Part shown: positions 1-6,139 of the stretch, piece by piece
Layout: each line of letters begins with the position of its first letter
Numbering within the stretch: the stretch's first letter is position 1
From: Pseudolysinimonas_A sp041984585
GTDB taxonomy: Bacteria > Actinomycetota > Actinomycetes > Actinomycetales > Microbacteriaceae
DNA length: 21,264 nucleotides
Reading direction: 5' to 3'
NCBI GenBank assembly: GCA_041984585.1
Contig: JBHIXX010000042.1
Location: 1-21,264 of the forward strand
Made by a program: the position numbers and the translations under genes
Notes under the pieces: generated by a model
What the model was told of the DNA's origin: nothing
The model's input: only the letters and a program-made list of their open reading frames with translations
Databases searched by the model: none

Positions 1-93
1 TATCACCGGCAGCGCCCGCAAGACACCCTCGGCGGATTGACCCCCATCGAATACGAACAGAAACTAGAACCAGCCGCGACCCTCGCGGCCTAA
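1..93 (+). CDS. IS3-family-like transposase, C-terminal fragment
   Basis: This is an open frame from the first base to a TAA at 91-93, giving 30 residues. It contains YHRQRPQDTLGGLTP followed by IEYEQ. This matches the C-terminal end of the integrase-core (rve) domain of IS3 OrfB-type transposases, where an N-x-x-R-P/R-H-x-x-L-G-x-x-(S/T)-P-x-x-(Y/F) tail follows the last catalytic Glu. An IS481-type transposase has a similar tail and is the main alternative. The gene is cut by the window edge rather than necessarily broken. It encodes the enzyme that excises and integrates the element. The stop lies about 34 bases before the inferred element end, a normal spacing for this family. Confidence 0.7.
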   Translation, partial: YHRQRPQDTLGGLTPIEYEQKLEPAATLAA

Positions 94-127
94 ACCGAAA
101 CTGTCACCGCTACTTGCACCAGTCCCC
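1..127 (+). mobile_element. Right end of an IS3-like insertion sequence
   Basis: The window begins inside an insertion sequence. It shows the last codons of a DDE transposase, then a short untranslated tail (94 to about 127) that should hold the right terminal inverted repeat. The tail contains CTGTCACC, then GCACCAGTCCC ending near 127. The boundary is inferred because downstream sequence reads immediately as a DUF5753 protein in a different frame (from 128). The left end is outside the window, so neither the inverted-repeat pairing nor a target-site duplication can be confirmed. Confidence 0.6.
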
Positions 128-772
128 TACGAGTCGATCGACGCCATCGGCATCCCGGCAAAACAGAGGGAGATCGCGGCTCGAGAATTAGCAACGTCGC
201 GCTTCGAAGAGTTCCAGCCCGCCTTCGTGCCAGGGCTGTTGCAGACGTCCGAGTATGCGGAGGCCATCTTCGCGGCGTTCAAGGTTCCAACCGTCGAGGT
301 CGAGGCGTCGGTCCAGAATCGGATCGCTCGGCAGAGGATCCTGGGGATGCGCCACGCAAAGTCGTTCCACTTCGTTCTGGCCGAGGCCGCGCTCTACACG
401 AGTCCTGGGGGCAACGCTGTGCAGCTGAGCCAGTTGGAGTTCCTTTTCGCGTCTACGCGCCTACCCAACGTGACGATTGACGTCGTTCCGGGAAGACGTG
501 GAATTGCTCCCGTAGCGCTCACGACGTTCTGCATCTTTGACCGAGAGTTCGTATCAGCGGAGACGGTCATCGCGGAGCAACAGGTAACCAGGCAGACAGA
601 CGTCGCGCTCTTCATCGAGGCGTTTGATCAAGTGCAAGTATCGGCGGAGTCTGGAGACGGTGCGCGACGCCTTATCCGAACTGCGATCGACCACTTCGAG
701 TCCGCTCTTCGCCGCGAGTCGCCAGCGACCACCGACTCATCGATCATTGAGTCGCCACCGAGCAGTCCATGA
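128..772 (+). pseudogene. DUF5753 (Scr1-type) regulator lacking its N-terminal HTH
   Basis: From about 128 the frame reads through to a TGA at 770-772, giving about 214 residues. The sequence has the DUF5753 signature near its start (RFEEFQPAFVPGLLQTSEYA), then the middle and end of that domain (VPGRRGIAPVALTTF). In actinobacteria DUF5753 is normally the C-terminal part of an XRE-family transcription factor (Scr1/BldB-associated and similar), after an HTH of about 60-80 residues. Here no HTH is present: the frame runs into the insertion-sequence tail just before 128. The simplest reading is disruption by the IS. A GTG at 227 could start a shorter 181-residue product, but that would begin inside the domain and I see no convincing ribosome-binding site. 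The paralogue-specific DUF397 partner often found beside such genes is not seen. The remnant is probably non-functional as a DNA-binding regulator. Confidence 0.7.
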
Positions 773-788
773 GTACAAAGTTTCCTGT

Positions 789-818
789 TTTACTTTCGAT
801 CAGTCTGTGTCATACTGT
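789..818 (+). promoter_or_regulatory. Candidate promoter of the two-gene module
   Basis: TTTACT (789-794) and TACTGT (813-818) are separated by 18 bases. They match the sigma-70-type consensus at four positions in the -35 box and keep the TAnnnT pattern in the -10 box. The stretch is clearly AT-richer than its surroundings. Transcription would start near 825, giving a leader of about 28 bases that carries the AGGAAAAGGAG ribosome-binding site (832-842) of the next gene. Confidence 0.5.
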
Positions 819-852
819 ACGCATGTAACTTAGGAAAAGGAGTACGACCCCC

Positions 853-1668
853 ATGACTGAACCCGAAAAGACCTCCGCGGCTGCTGCCGCACCCAAGACG
901 CGCGGAACTGGCTTCCCCGTGATTTCCCTGCCCGCTGCGACGAAGATCATTCGCGAAGCGGGCACCTACGGCAAGGTGCACACTGCCAACGCGCTCGCCT
1001 CGTACGCCGGTCACTCGACCGCGAACAGCGGAGCATGGCGCGCCAAGGCTGCCGCCCTTCGTGACTGGGGATTGGTAACTACCGCCCCGACCGACTCATT
1101 CGCACTCACCGATCGCGCTCTTGAAATCGCGCACCCGAGCTCGCCGGAAGACGCGCAGAAGGCAATGCTCGAAGCGTTCAATCACTGCAGGCTGTACGTC
1201 GAGATCTACAACGACATGGCGAAGGGCACCGACCTGAAGGTCGCCCAGATCGCGAACATTGCCGTTACTCGACACGGCGTTGCGGCCAAGTCGAAGGACG
1301 CCTTTGCGACTTCGTTCGTCGAGAGCGCGGCTGCGGTTGGGCTCGCTACCAAGGTCAGCGCTGACGTTGTTCAACTCCAGACCGCACCGAGCAGCGGGAG
1401 CGGCGCGTCGACGGATACCGAGCAGATCGAAGACGACGGAGAGCAGGAGTTCATACCCGAGCGCGAGACGCCGCAGAAGCGTCGCCCGGGTACCCCGCCG
1501 CCCGTCGTCAACCAGACCTGGCCGCTGGAGAACGGCGAGATCACGCTAACGATCTCGTCCACCAAGCCCTTCGAGGGCAAGGTGTTCGTTGAGATTGGCA
1601 CGGTGATCGGTGCTATCGAGAAGCTCGCAGCACTCGCCGGAACCCCGGCCGAGGAAGACGAGGACTAG
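853..1668 (+). CDS. Winged-helix-like protein with acidic linker (first gene of module)
   Basis: This 271-residue protein is not one I can name. The start is supported by AGGAAAAGGAG ending 10 bases upstream of the ATG. Residues of about 20-95 (FPVISLPAATKIIREAG, then AALRDWGLV and SFALTDRALEIAHP) have the pattern of a winged helix: helices, then a hydrophobic turn and a two-strand wing ending in an LT motif. Residues of about 96-175 look like a second helical unit with a similar ending (FVESAAAVGLAT). Residues 175-225 are a charged, Pro-rich linker. Residues of about 226-265 (WPLENGEITLTISS onward) predict a small beta unit plus helix. There is no signal peptide or TM segment, so it should be cytoplasmic. 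The next gene starts 3 bases after its stop, so the two are almost certainly co-transcribed and probably act together. A DNA-binding, adaptor or sensor role is inferred from fold pattern only. G+C is lower than in the right part of the window, which suggests acquired DNA. Confidence 0.75.
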   Translation: MTEPEKTSAAAAAPKTRGTGFPVISLPAATKIIREAGTYGKVHTANALASYAGHSTANSGAWRAKAAALRDWGLVTTAPTDSFALTDRALEIAHPSSPEDAQKAMLEAFNHCRLYVEIYNDMAKGTDLKVAQIANIAVTRHGVAAKSKDAFATSFVESAAAVGLATKVSADVVQLQTAPSSGSGASTDTEQIEDDGEQEFIPERETPQKRRPGTPPPVVNQTWPLENGEITLTISSTKPFEGKVFVEIGTVIGAIEKLAALAGTPAEEDED

Positions 1669-1671
1669 GCG

Positions 1672-2580
1672 TTGGCCTATCCCGTCAAGACGTGGGAACA
1701 ATACGAAGCCGTCATTCGTGCCGCGGGTGAGCGTCGGACTGTTGAACCCGCCGACGCCGAGTTCATCGTGGACATCGGATTGCTTGCGCCGACTGGCGGG
1801 TTGACCCCCGCCGGTCAGGCGTACTTCGACGCCGCCTTCATCGACCGCGACGAGCCGTCGACCGTGCTTGCTCTGCAGGCCGCGCTCCGCGACTACCCGC
1901 CGACTCAGGCGATCTTGCAGCGGCTGTTCGGCGTGCCTCGCGTCGATAAGACGATCGTGGATTCGGTGCTGCGCAACGTTGGGCTTGGCGCTGACCTCAC
2001 TGACCGGAAGTTGGGGACGCTCCTTGTGTTACTCGATCGCGCCGACGTCATTCGCTACGTCCGGTCTAAGGGTGAAGTCACCGTCCTCCTTCCTCCGATG
2101 GACAACGGGCAGGTGCCAACGACGATCTTCGTGAGTCGAGAGACGCCCTTCTCGAATGTCATGTGGCTCGGGCGGGTACTTAGGCAATCCGAGGGTCACA
2201 TCTACTGGCTCGACAAGCACTTCATGCCGGCAGGGCTTGAAGCGCTGGCAGATGTGGCCGATGGCAACCGGATTTCGGAGATCCGCGTTCTCTCGCTGAG
2301 ACTCACGGACAACTCCACGCCGAAGGCACTCAAGGCGTACCGCGCGCTGAAGGTCGAACTCGCCAACCGCGGGATCTCCTTCGAGTGGCGGTTCGTGGAC
2401 TCGACCGTCGTGCGCGACTCGCATGACCGATGGATCATCGGCGACAATTCGGCGTACAACGTGCCCGACGTCGGGACGGTGATGTCGGGCAACAAGTCGG
2501 AGATGTCGAAGAGTGAGAGCACTACTCGACTCAACGCCGACTTCGAGGCGTACTGGGCTCAGGGCACGGAGGCTGCCTGA
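1672..2580 (+). CDS. Winged-helix/PLD-like protein (second gene of module)
   Basis: This 302-residue soluble protein follows its partner by 3 bases. It uses a TTG start with GAGG at 1660-1663, 8 bases upstream, inside the end of the previous gene. The N-terminal two thirds have winged-helix-like units: GLLAPTGGLTPAGQAYFDAA near residues 36-55, and a second one ending in ADVIRYV near residues 123-129. The C-terminal third (residues of about 160-302) alternates strands and helices. It carries HDRWIIGD at residues 251-258 followed by a GNKSE turn at 273-277. H-x-(K/R)-x4-D is the core of the phospholipase-D (HKD) catalytic motif, and a single C-terminal copy followed by a G-(N/D)-x-S-E turn occurs in PLD-like domains of many accessory and defence-associated bacterial proteins. 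Arg replaces the usual Lys and I see no second HKD, so activity would need a dimer or may be lost. A nuclease, lipase or purely binding role is inference. Confidence 0.72.
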   Translation: MAYPVKTWEQYEAVIRAAGERRTVEPADAEFIVDIGLLAPTGGLTPAGQAYFDAAFIDRDEPSTVLALQAALRDYPPTQAILQRLFGVPRVDKTIVDSVLRNVGLGADLTDRKLGTLLVLLDRADVIRYVRSKGEVTVLLPPMDNGQVPTTIFVSRETPFSNVMWLGRVLRQSEGHIYWLDKHFMPAGLEALADVADGNRISEIRVLSLRLTDNSTPKALKAYRALKVELANRGISFEWRFVDSTVVRDSHDRWIIGDNSAYNVPDVGTVMSGNKSEMSKSESTTRLNADFEAYWAQGTEAA

Positions 2581-2670
2581 CGGGTACACACCTGGTGCAG
2601 CCCTGGAAGCGTCGGCAAGAGTCTTTGGACAGTGAAGGCATCACCGGTTAGCGGTTCTCGAACTGAACAG

Positions 2671-3531
2671 TCAGTCGCGCGGCTCGCTACCCTCGCTCCA
2701 AGCGCCTCGACTCGCCGCCTCACGAGCGAACTCGCCGAAATCTCGTGCAGGTCGGCCGAGCACCTTCTCGATGTCAGTCGTCGTGGTAGCGAGTTCGCCT
2801 GATGCGATCGTCGCGTAAAGCTCGGTCGACAGTTCGATCCACTCGTCGGGCGCGCCCTGCTCCTTCTGCTCCTCGGCGTATTCCTCCGTCGAGATCGGCG
2901 AGTAGACGACGGGCTTGCCGGTCGCCTCGCTGATCTCTGCGGCGACGTCGTCAAACGTCAGGGGGCGCGGTCCGGTGAGCTCGTACTCGTGTCCGGCATG
3001 CTGATCGTCGGTGAGTGCAGCGACAGCCATCGCTGCGATGTCATCGGCATCGACGAAAGACTCCGCGCCGTTGCCCGCCGGGACGCGGAACTCGCCTTCA
3101 AGCACGGCGTCACGAAGGAAGTCTTCGGAGAAGGTCTGATTGAACCAGCGCAGTCTCAGAACGGTCAGACCAAGCCCCGCGTCCCGGAGCGTCTGCTCCA
3201 GCGCGTGGACTACCTTGCGCCCTTCCTCGTCGTTGCCCACCTCAGGGACAGACGCCATGACTGCGCGGCGCACGCCGCTCTCGAACGCTCTCTTTCCGAA
3301 CACCTCGAAGACTTCGACCGCCTTCGGATCGTGAAGGTCGGTCGTCATGACATGGACACTCGTAACGCCGTCGAGTGCATCCGCCCACGTCGACTCGTCG
3401 TCCCAGTCGAAGGGGATCGGAGTCGACCTCGAGCCGGGGCGAACGTCGTGCCCTTGCGCTCGAAGGAGATCGACGATGCGCCGCCCCGTCTTACCCGTCG
3501 CGCCCATCACCAGGATCGTTCCGTCGCTCAT
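2671..3531 (-). CDS. NmrA-like NAD(P)-binding oxidoreductase (atypical SDR)
   Basis: This 286-residue protein begins MSDGTILVMGATGKTGRRIV, with the GxxGxxG dinucleotide-binding turn (GATGKTG) right at the N-terminus, as in NmrA/atypical short-chain dehydrogenases and NAD(P)H:quinone or azo-reductase-like proteins. Later landmarks typical of the family are VLRLRWFNQTF and a DADDIAAMAVAAL segment, followed by YELTGPRPLTFDDVA. The ATG at 3531 is chosen over a 5' extension to 3789 because GGAGGG lies 7 bases upstream and the Rossmann fold starts immediately. The extension also has no family features and overlaps the divergent MFS gene. It is a soluble cytoplasmic enzyme or redox sensor; the substrate is unknown. 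It is transcribed divergently from the exporter/TetR operon, an arrangement common for detoxification loci in which one TetR controls both sides. Confidence 0.85.
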   Translation of the reverse strand: MSDGTILVMGATGKTGRRIVDLLRAQGHDVRPGSRSTPIPFDWDDESTWADALDGVTSVHVMTTDLHDPKAVEVFEVFGKRAFESGVRRAVMASVPEVGNDEEGRKVVHALEQTLRDAGLGLTVLRLRWFNQTFSEDFLRDAVLEGEFRVPAGNGAESFVDADDIAAMAVAALTDDQHAGHEYELTGPRPLTFDDVAAEISEATGKPVVYSPISTEEYAEEQKEQGAPDEWIELSTELYATIASGELATTTTDIEKVLGRPARDFGEFAREAASRGAWSEGSEPRD

Positions 3532-3571
3532 GCCGCAGCCCTCCGATGTGATCAGTTGCTCTCGAGCCAGG

Positions 3572-3600
3572 ACATTACTGCACCATCTGGTCTGTTTCAG
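3572..3600 (-). promoter_or_regulatory. Candidate promoter of the NmrA-like gene
   Basis: Read on the minus strand, CTGAAA (3600-3595) is followed after 17 bases by TAATGT (3577-3572). The -10 is good and the -35 only fair. The leader would be about 35 bases and include the GGAGGG ribosome-binding site. Confidence 0.35.
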
Positions 3601-3608
3601 GGGATGGG

Positions 3609-3622
3609 AATCGAACGCGATT
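3609..3622. promoter_or_regulatory. Candidate operator in the divergent intergenic region
   Basis: AATCGAACGCGATT is an inverted repeat with perfect 5-base arms and a 4-base centre. It lies between the two divergent candidate promoters, just upstream of both -35 boxes. Its position would suit the TetR regulator encoded downstream (5226-5771), but arms this short can arise by chance. Confidence 0.25.
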
Positions 3623-3640
3623 GGTGGTACGCGCGATCCG

Positions 3641-3669
3641 TTGTAACTAAACCGGACGTTGGGTATACT
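3641..3669 (+). promoter_or_regulatory. Promoter of the MFS/TetR operon, probably leaderless
   Basis: TTGTAA (3641-3646) and TATACT (3664-3669) are separated by exactly 17 bases, a strong sigma-70-type match. The expected start of transcription (about 3676-3677) falls on the A of the ATG at 3677. No ribosome-binding site precedes that ATG. The mRNA is therefore expected to be leaderless, a common arrangement in actinobacteria. Confidence 0.65.
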
Positions 3670-3676
3670 TATGGGA

Positions 3677-5209
3677 ATGAGCCGAGCCACGCAATCACAG
3701 TCCAGCCCGATACATACCCTCAGCCGGAGGGCTCGCTGGACGATGCTCGTCACGGTTGCGACCGGCCTCCTGCTGATCACGCTCGACAACTCGATCCTCT
3801 ATACGGCGCTGCCGACGCTGACCGAAGAACTCGGCGCGACGAGCAATCAGATGCTCTGGATCATCAACGCCTATCCGCTCGTGATGGCCGGACTGCTGCT
3901 TGGTGCTGGCACGCTGGGCGACCGCATCGGGCACGCGCGAATGTTCATCATCGGCATGATCCTCTTCGCGCTCGGGTCGATCGTCGCAGCCTTCTCGCCG
4001 ACCCCTGAGACCCTGATCGCTGCTCGTGCGGGACTGGCGATCGGTGCGGCCGCGATGATGCCCGCGACGCTCGCACTTATCCGCGTCCACTTCACCATCG
4101 AGCGCGAACGCACCCTCGCGATAGCGGTATGGGGAAGCGTCTCGCTCATCGGCGTCGCGCTCGGACCGATCATCGGCGGCACGCTCCTCGAGTTCTTCTG
4201 GTGGGGTTCCGTCTTCCTCATCAACGTGCCGGTCGTCATCGCCGGACTCATCGTCTTCTTGCTGCTTCGAATCGCCAATGACGCCGACCCGTCGAAGCGT
4301 TGGGACCTTCCGTCGTCGCTCTTCGCGATGATCGGACTCGTCGGACTCGTCTACGCGATCAAGGAAGCCGGGCACCTGCCGCCGTCGCCGGTGGTTCTCG
4401 CGATCGCCCTCGCCGCGTCCTTTATCGGATTCGCGCTCTTCGTCTGGCGTCAGCGCCGCCTGCCCTACCCGCTGCTCGACTTCGCCATCTTCAAGAATCG
4501 GGCGTTCTCAGGCTCCGTCTTCGCCGCGATGCTCACGATGTTCACGGTCGGCGGCGTGCAGCTCGCGACGACTCAGCGTTTCCAACTGGTCGAGGGCTTC
4601 ACTCCGCTGCAGGCCGGACTTTTAGTTGGCGTCCTCGCGCTCGGCACACTGCCGACAGCAGCGATCGCCAGCACCTTCCTGCACGTCATCGGGCTCCGCA
4701 ACGCGGTCGTCCCCGGCCTCGCACTGGCTGCCCTCGGTGTCGCCGTCATGGCGATCGGCGTCGCCACGAGCTTCTGGGTGATCATCGTTGGGCTCGTCAT
4801 CGTCGGGCTTGGGCTCGGCGGACCCTTCTCGGTTCTCTCGACCGCGATCACAGGTAACGCGCCCGTCAAGCGAGCCGGCATGGCCTCCTCGGTTGAAGAG
4901 GTGTCCTTCGAACTCGGAAGCCTAACTGCCGTCTCTGTCCTTGGAAGCGTGCTCGCCGCCGTCTACACCGCCTCAGTGGTCCTCCCGAACAGCGCACCAG
5001 CAGCGGCAAGCGACAGCATCTCGCAGGCGCTCGCGACCGCCGATGGCAACACCGAGATCATCAATGCCGCGAATGCTGCCTACGATCACGCCTACCTCGT
5101 GACCCTCATCGTGGCGGCTGTCGTTCTCGCAGTCGGCACAGCCGTCATCGCGTTCATGCTGAAGACTTACGGTCCGGGCACGAAGTCGCAACTGCACTCC
5201 GAGCACTAA
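3677..5209 (+). CDS. DHA2-type 14-TM MFS multidrug exporter
   Basis: This 510-residue integral membrane protein is close to the usual 14-TM drug:H+ antiporter length (QacA is 514). TM1 contains the acidic family motif (LDNSILYTALP). Motif A follows TM2 (GTLGDRIGHARMFIIG), and the glycine/proline-rich motif C in TM5 is present (GVALGPIIGGTLL). It is most like SmvA/QacA-type exporters of cationic, quaternary-ammonium or dye-like compounds; the real substrate cannot be read from the sequence. Start codons at 3659 (TTG), 3671 (ATG) and 3677 (ATG) are in frame. I chose 3677 because the -10 box occupies 3664-3669, so only this start lies in the predicted transcript. The TetR gene follows after 16 bases and is probably co-transcribed. 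The NmrA-like gene is divergent. Confidence 0.9.
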   Translation: MSRATQSQSSPIHTLSRRARWTMLVTVATGLLLITLDNSILYTALPTLTEELGATSNQMLWIINAYPLVMAGLLLGAGTLGDRIGHARMFIIGMILFALGSIVAAFSPTPETLIAARAGLAIGAAAMMPATLALIRVHFTIERERTLAIAVWGSVSLIGVALGPIIGGTLLEFFWWGSVFLINVPVVIAGLIVFLLLRIANDADPSKRWDLPSSLFAMIGLVGLVYAIKEAGHLPPSPVVLAIALAASFIGFALFVWRQRRLPYPLLDFAIFKNRAFSGSVFAAMLTMFTVGGVQLATTQRFQLVEGFTPLQAGLLVGVLALGTLPTAAIASTFLHVIGLRNAVVPGLALAALGVAVMAIGVATSFWVIIVGLVIVGLGLGGPFSVLSTAITGNAPVKRAGMASSVEEVSFELGSLTAVSVLGSVLAAVYTASVVLPNSAPAAASDSISQALATADGNTEIINAANAAYDHAYLVTLIVAAVVLAVGTAVIAFMLKTYGPGTKSQLHSEH

Positions 5210-5225
5210 GCGAGAGGCCGCTGAG

Positions 5226-5771
5226 ATGCGAACCAGCAAACGATCACACATCCTGGAAGCGATCCTTCGCGTGGTCGAGTCTGAGGGCGTTGCGGCCGTC
5301 ACGTTCGAGTCGGTCTCGGCGGCTTCCGGCCTCTCCAAAGGCGGGCTGCTCTATCACTTCCCCAGCAAGGAAGCGATGATCCAGGCGGTTCACGAGCACA
5401 TCGCCGCGCAATGGGAAGAAGAGCTCACTCGGTCTCTTGGGAAGGATCCCGCCGAAGCAACCGAGGACGAACGCCTCGCGAGCTACGCGCGGGTGGGCGC
5501 ACGACCAGCCACAGGACCAGAGCTTCTTCTGATGCTGGAGTCGAGCGCTTCCGGAACTGACGACGCGCCGTGGCGCAAGGTCATGGACCGCTGGCTGCCC
5601 GACGCCCGCAAGGCCGACCCCTCCGATCCCGAAGTCCTCAGGCGCTTCACTGCCCGACTCGCAGCCGATGGGCTCTGGCTCGCGGACTCAATGGACGGTG
5701 ACGAGTTCCCGCCCGCACTGCGCGCGGCACTCGCCGAGCACATCGCATCGCTCGTCAGCCCATCCGAATAG
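5226..5771 (+). CDS. TetR-family repressor of the exporter operon
   Basis: This 181-residue protein has an N-terminal TetR DNA-binding domain (residues of about 7-55). The helix-turn-helix reads VTFESVSAASGLSKGGLLYH and is followed by the conserved FPSKEAM segment. The remaining 125 residues would form the helical ligand-binding and dimer domain. It starts 16 bases after the MFS stop with a GAGAGG ribosome-binding site (5212-5217), so it is co-transcribed with the exporter. By analogy with such pairs it probably represses the 3641-3669 promoter and perhaps the divergent NmrA-like gene, being released by an exported drug or related ligand. A candidate operator is noted at 3609-3622. Confidence 0.88.
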   Translation: MRTSKRSHILEAILRVVESEGVAAVTFESVSAASGLSKGGLLYHFPSKEAMIQAVHEHIAAQWEEELTRSLGKDPAEATEDERLASYARVGARPATGPELLLMLESSASGTDDAPWRKVMDRWLPDARKADPSDPEVLRRFTARLAADGLWLADSMDGDEFPPALRAALAEHIASLVSPSE

Positions 5772-5782
5772 CAAGAAATCGA

Positions 5783-5806
5783 GGCAGGATCTCACTAGTT
5801 CCTGCC
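5783..5806. terminator. Hairpin between convergent tetR and HTH ORF
   Basis: GGCAGGA (5783-5789) pairs perfectly with TCCTGCC (5800-5806) around a 10-base loop that contains the stop codon of the minus-strand ORF. On the minus strand the stem is followed by a T-containing stretch (TCGATTTCTT). On the plus strand the tail is not T-rich. It may serve both converging genes. Confidence 0.4.
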
Positions 5807-6037
5807 ACCTCTCGGCCTTCGCTCGACGTTGGCATCCGATAGGACCCGCATCACGCTTGTGCGACTCACACCCGTCTGTGACGCGACTTCGCGCGTACTG
5901 GCCCCGTCAGCGTAGAGCTGCACGATTCGTCTCGAGGTGGCGTGCGTGATGCGCGTTCGATTCTTGATGGGATCGCGAGAGCGGCGTTCACGCTCGGCAG
6001 CAAGGGTGTTGGTTTTCGATCGCGCCAGGACAACCAA
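5795..6037 (-). CDS. Orphan HTH protein, resolvase-tail-like
   Basis: This open frame of 80 residues begins at a TTG. Residues of about 35-75 form a clear helix-turn-helix: IVQLYADGASTREVASQTG, then VSRTSVMRVLSDANV, ending ERRPRG. This is the arrangement seen at the C-terminus of serine recombinases/resolvases and in small Hin-type HTH proteins (a regularly spaced ELYxxGxSxxxIAxxxGVSxxTVxRxL pattern). The recombinase catalytic domain is absent upstream, where the frame enters the 6031-6081 hairpin, and no ribosome-binding site is visible. I read it as either a remnant of a mobile-element recombinase or a tiny stand-alone DNA-binding protein. Its place at the end of the lower-GC segment fits the first. 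Confidence 0.5.
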   Translation of the reverse strand: MVVLARSKTNTLAAERERRSRDPIKNRTRITHATSRRIVQLYADGASTREVASQTGVSRTSVMRVLSDANVERRPRGGRN

Positions 6038-6081
6038 ATGAAGAAGGCGTCCCGCAAGGGGCGCCTTCTTTCATGTGGTTG
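6031..6081. terminator. Long 51-base imperfect palindrome / bidirectional terminator
   Basis: An inner stem AAGAAGGCG (6041-6049) pairs with CGCCTTCTT (6062-6070). It is extended inward by TCCC/GGGG (one G-U pair) to a GCAA tetraloop. Beyond a bulge and a mismatch, the outer stem continues with CAACCA (6031-6036) pairing to TGGTTG (6076-6081). The GNRA loop and uninterrupted inner stem indicate that an RNA hairpin is selected here. Rho-independent termination in either direction is the obvious role, although the U-tracts are short. It lies exactly where base composition changes. Confidence 0.6.
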
Positions 6082-6096
6082 CTGAGTGGGTGCGGT

Positions 6097-6132
6097 ACCT
6101 GCGAGCAGGTGGGCCCCCGCCGCCGCGGGCCC
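6097..6132 (-). terminator. Two GC-rich hairpins after the minus-strand lipoprotein gene
   Basis: ACCTGC-GA-GCAGGT (6097-6110) is a perfect palindrome. It adjoins GGGCCC (6111-6116), which pairs with GGGCCC (6127-6132). Both lie just downstream of the stop of the 6140-6652 gene. There is no T-run, as is usual for actinobacterial terminators. Confidence 0.35.
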
Positions 6133-6139
6133 CGCCCGA

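Noticed and set aside
853..2580. The two-gene module as a classical toxin-antitoxin pair
   Set aside because: Both proteins are large (271 and 302 residues), and neither resembles a known toxin or antitoxin.
3532..3789. N-terminal extension of the NmrA-like protein
   Set aside because: It would cover both divergent promoters, and the Rossmann motif starts right after the ATG at 3531.
2989..4008. A long plus-strand open frame opposite the NmrA-like gene
   Set aside because: It has no domain-like pattern, crosses the divergent promoters and overlaps two well-supported genes; it is a by-product of GC-rich codon usage.
6000..6045. Possible tRNA 3' end or attachment site near the palindrome
   Set aside because: No T-arm consensus, acceptor pairing or cloverleaf could be drawn; the CCA-like bases are part of the hairpin arm.
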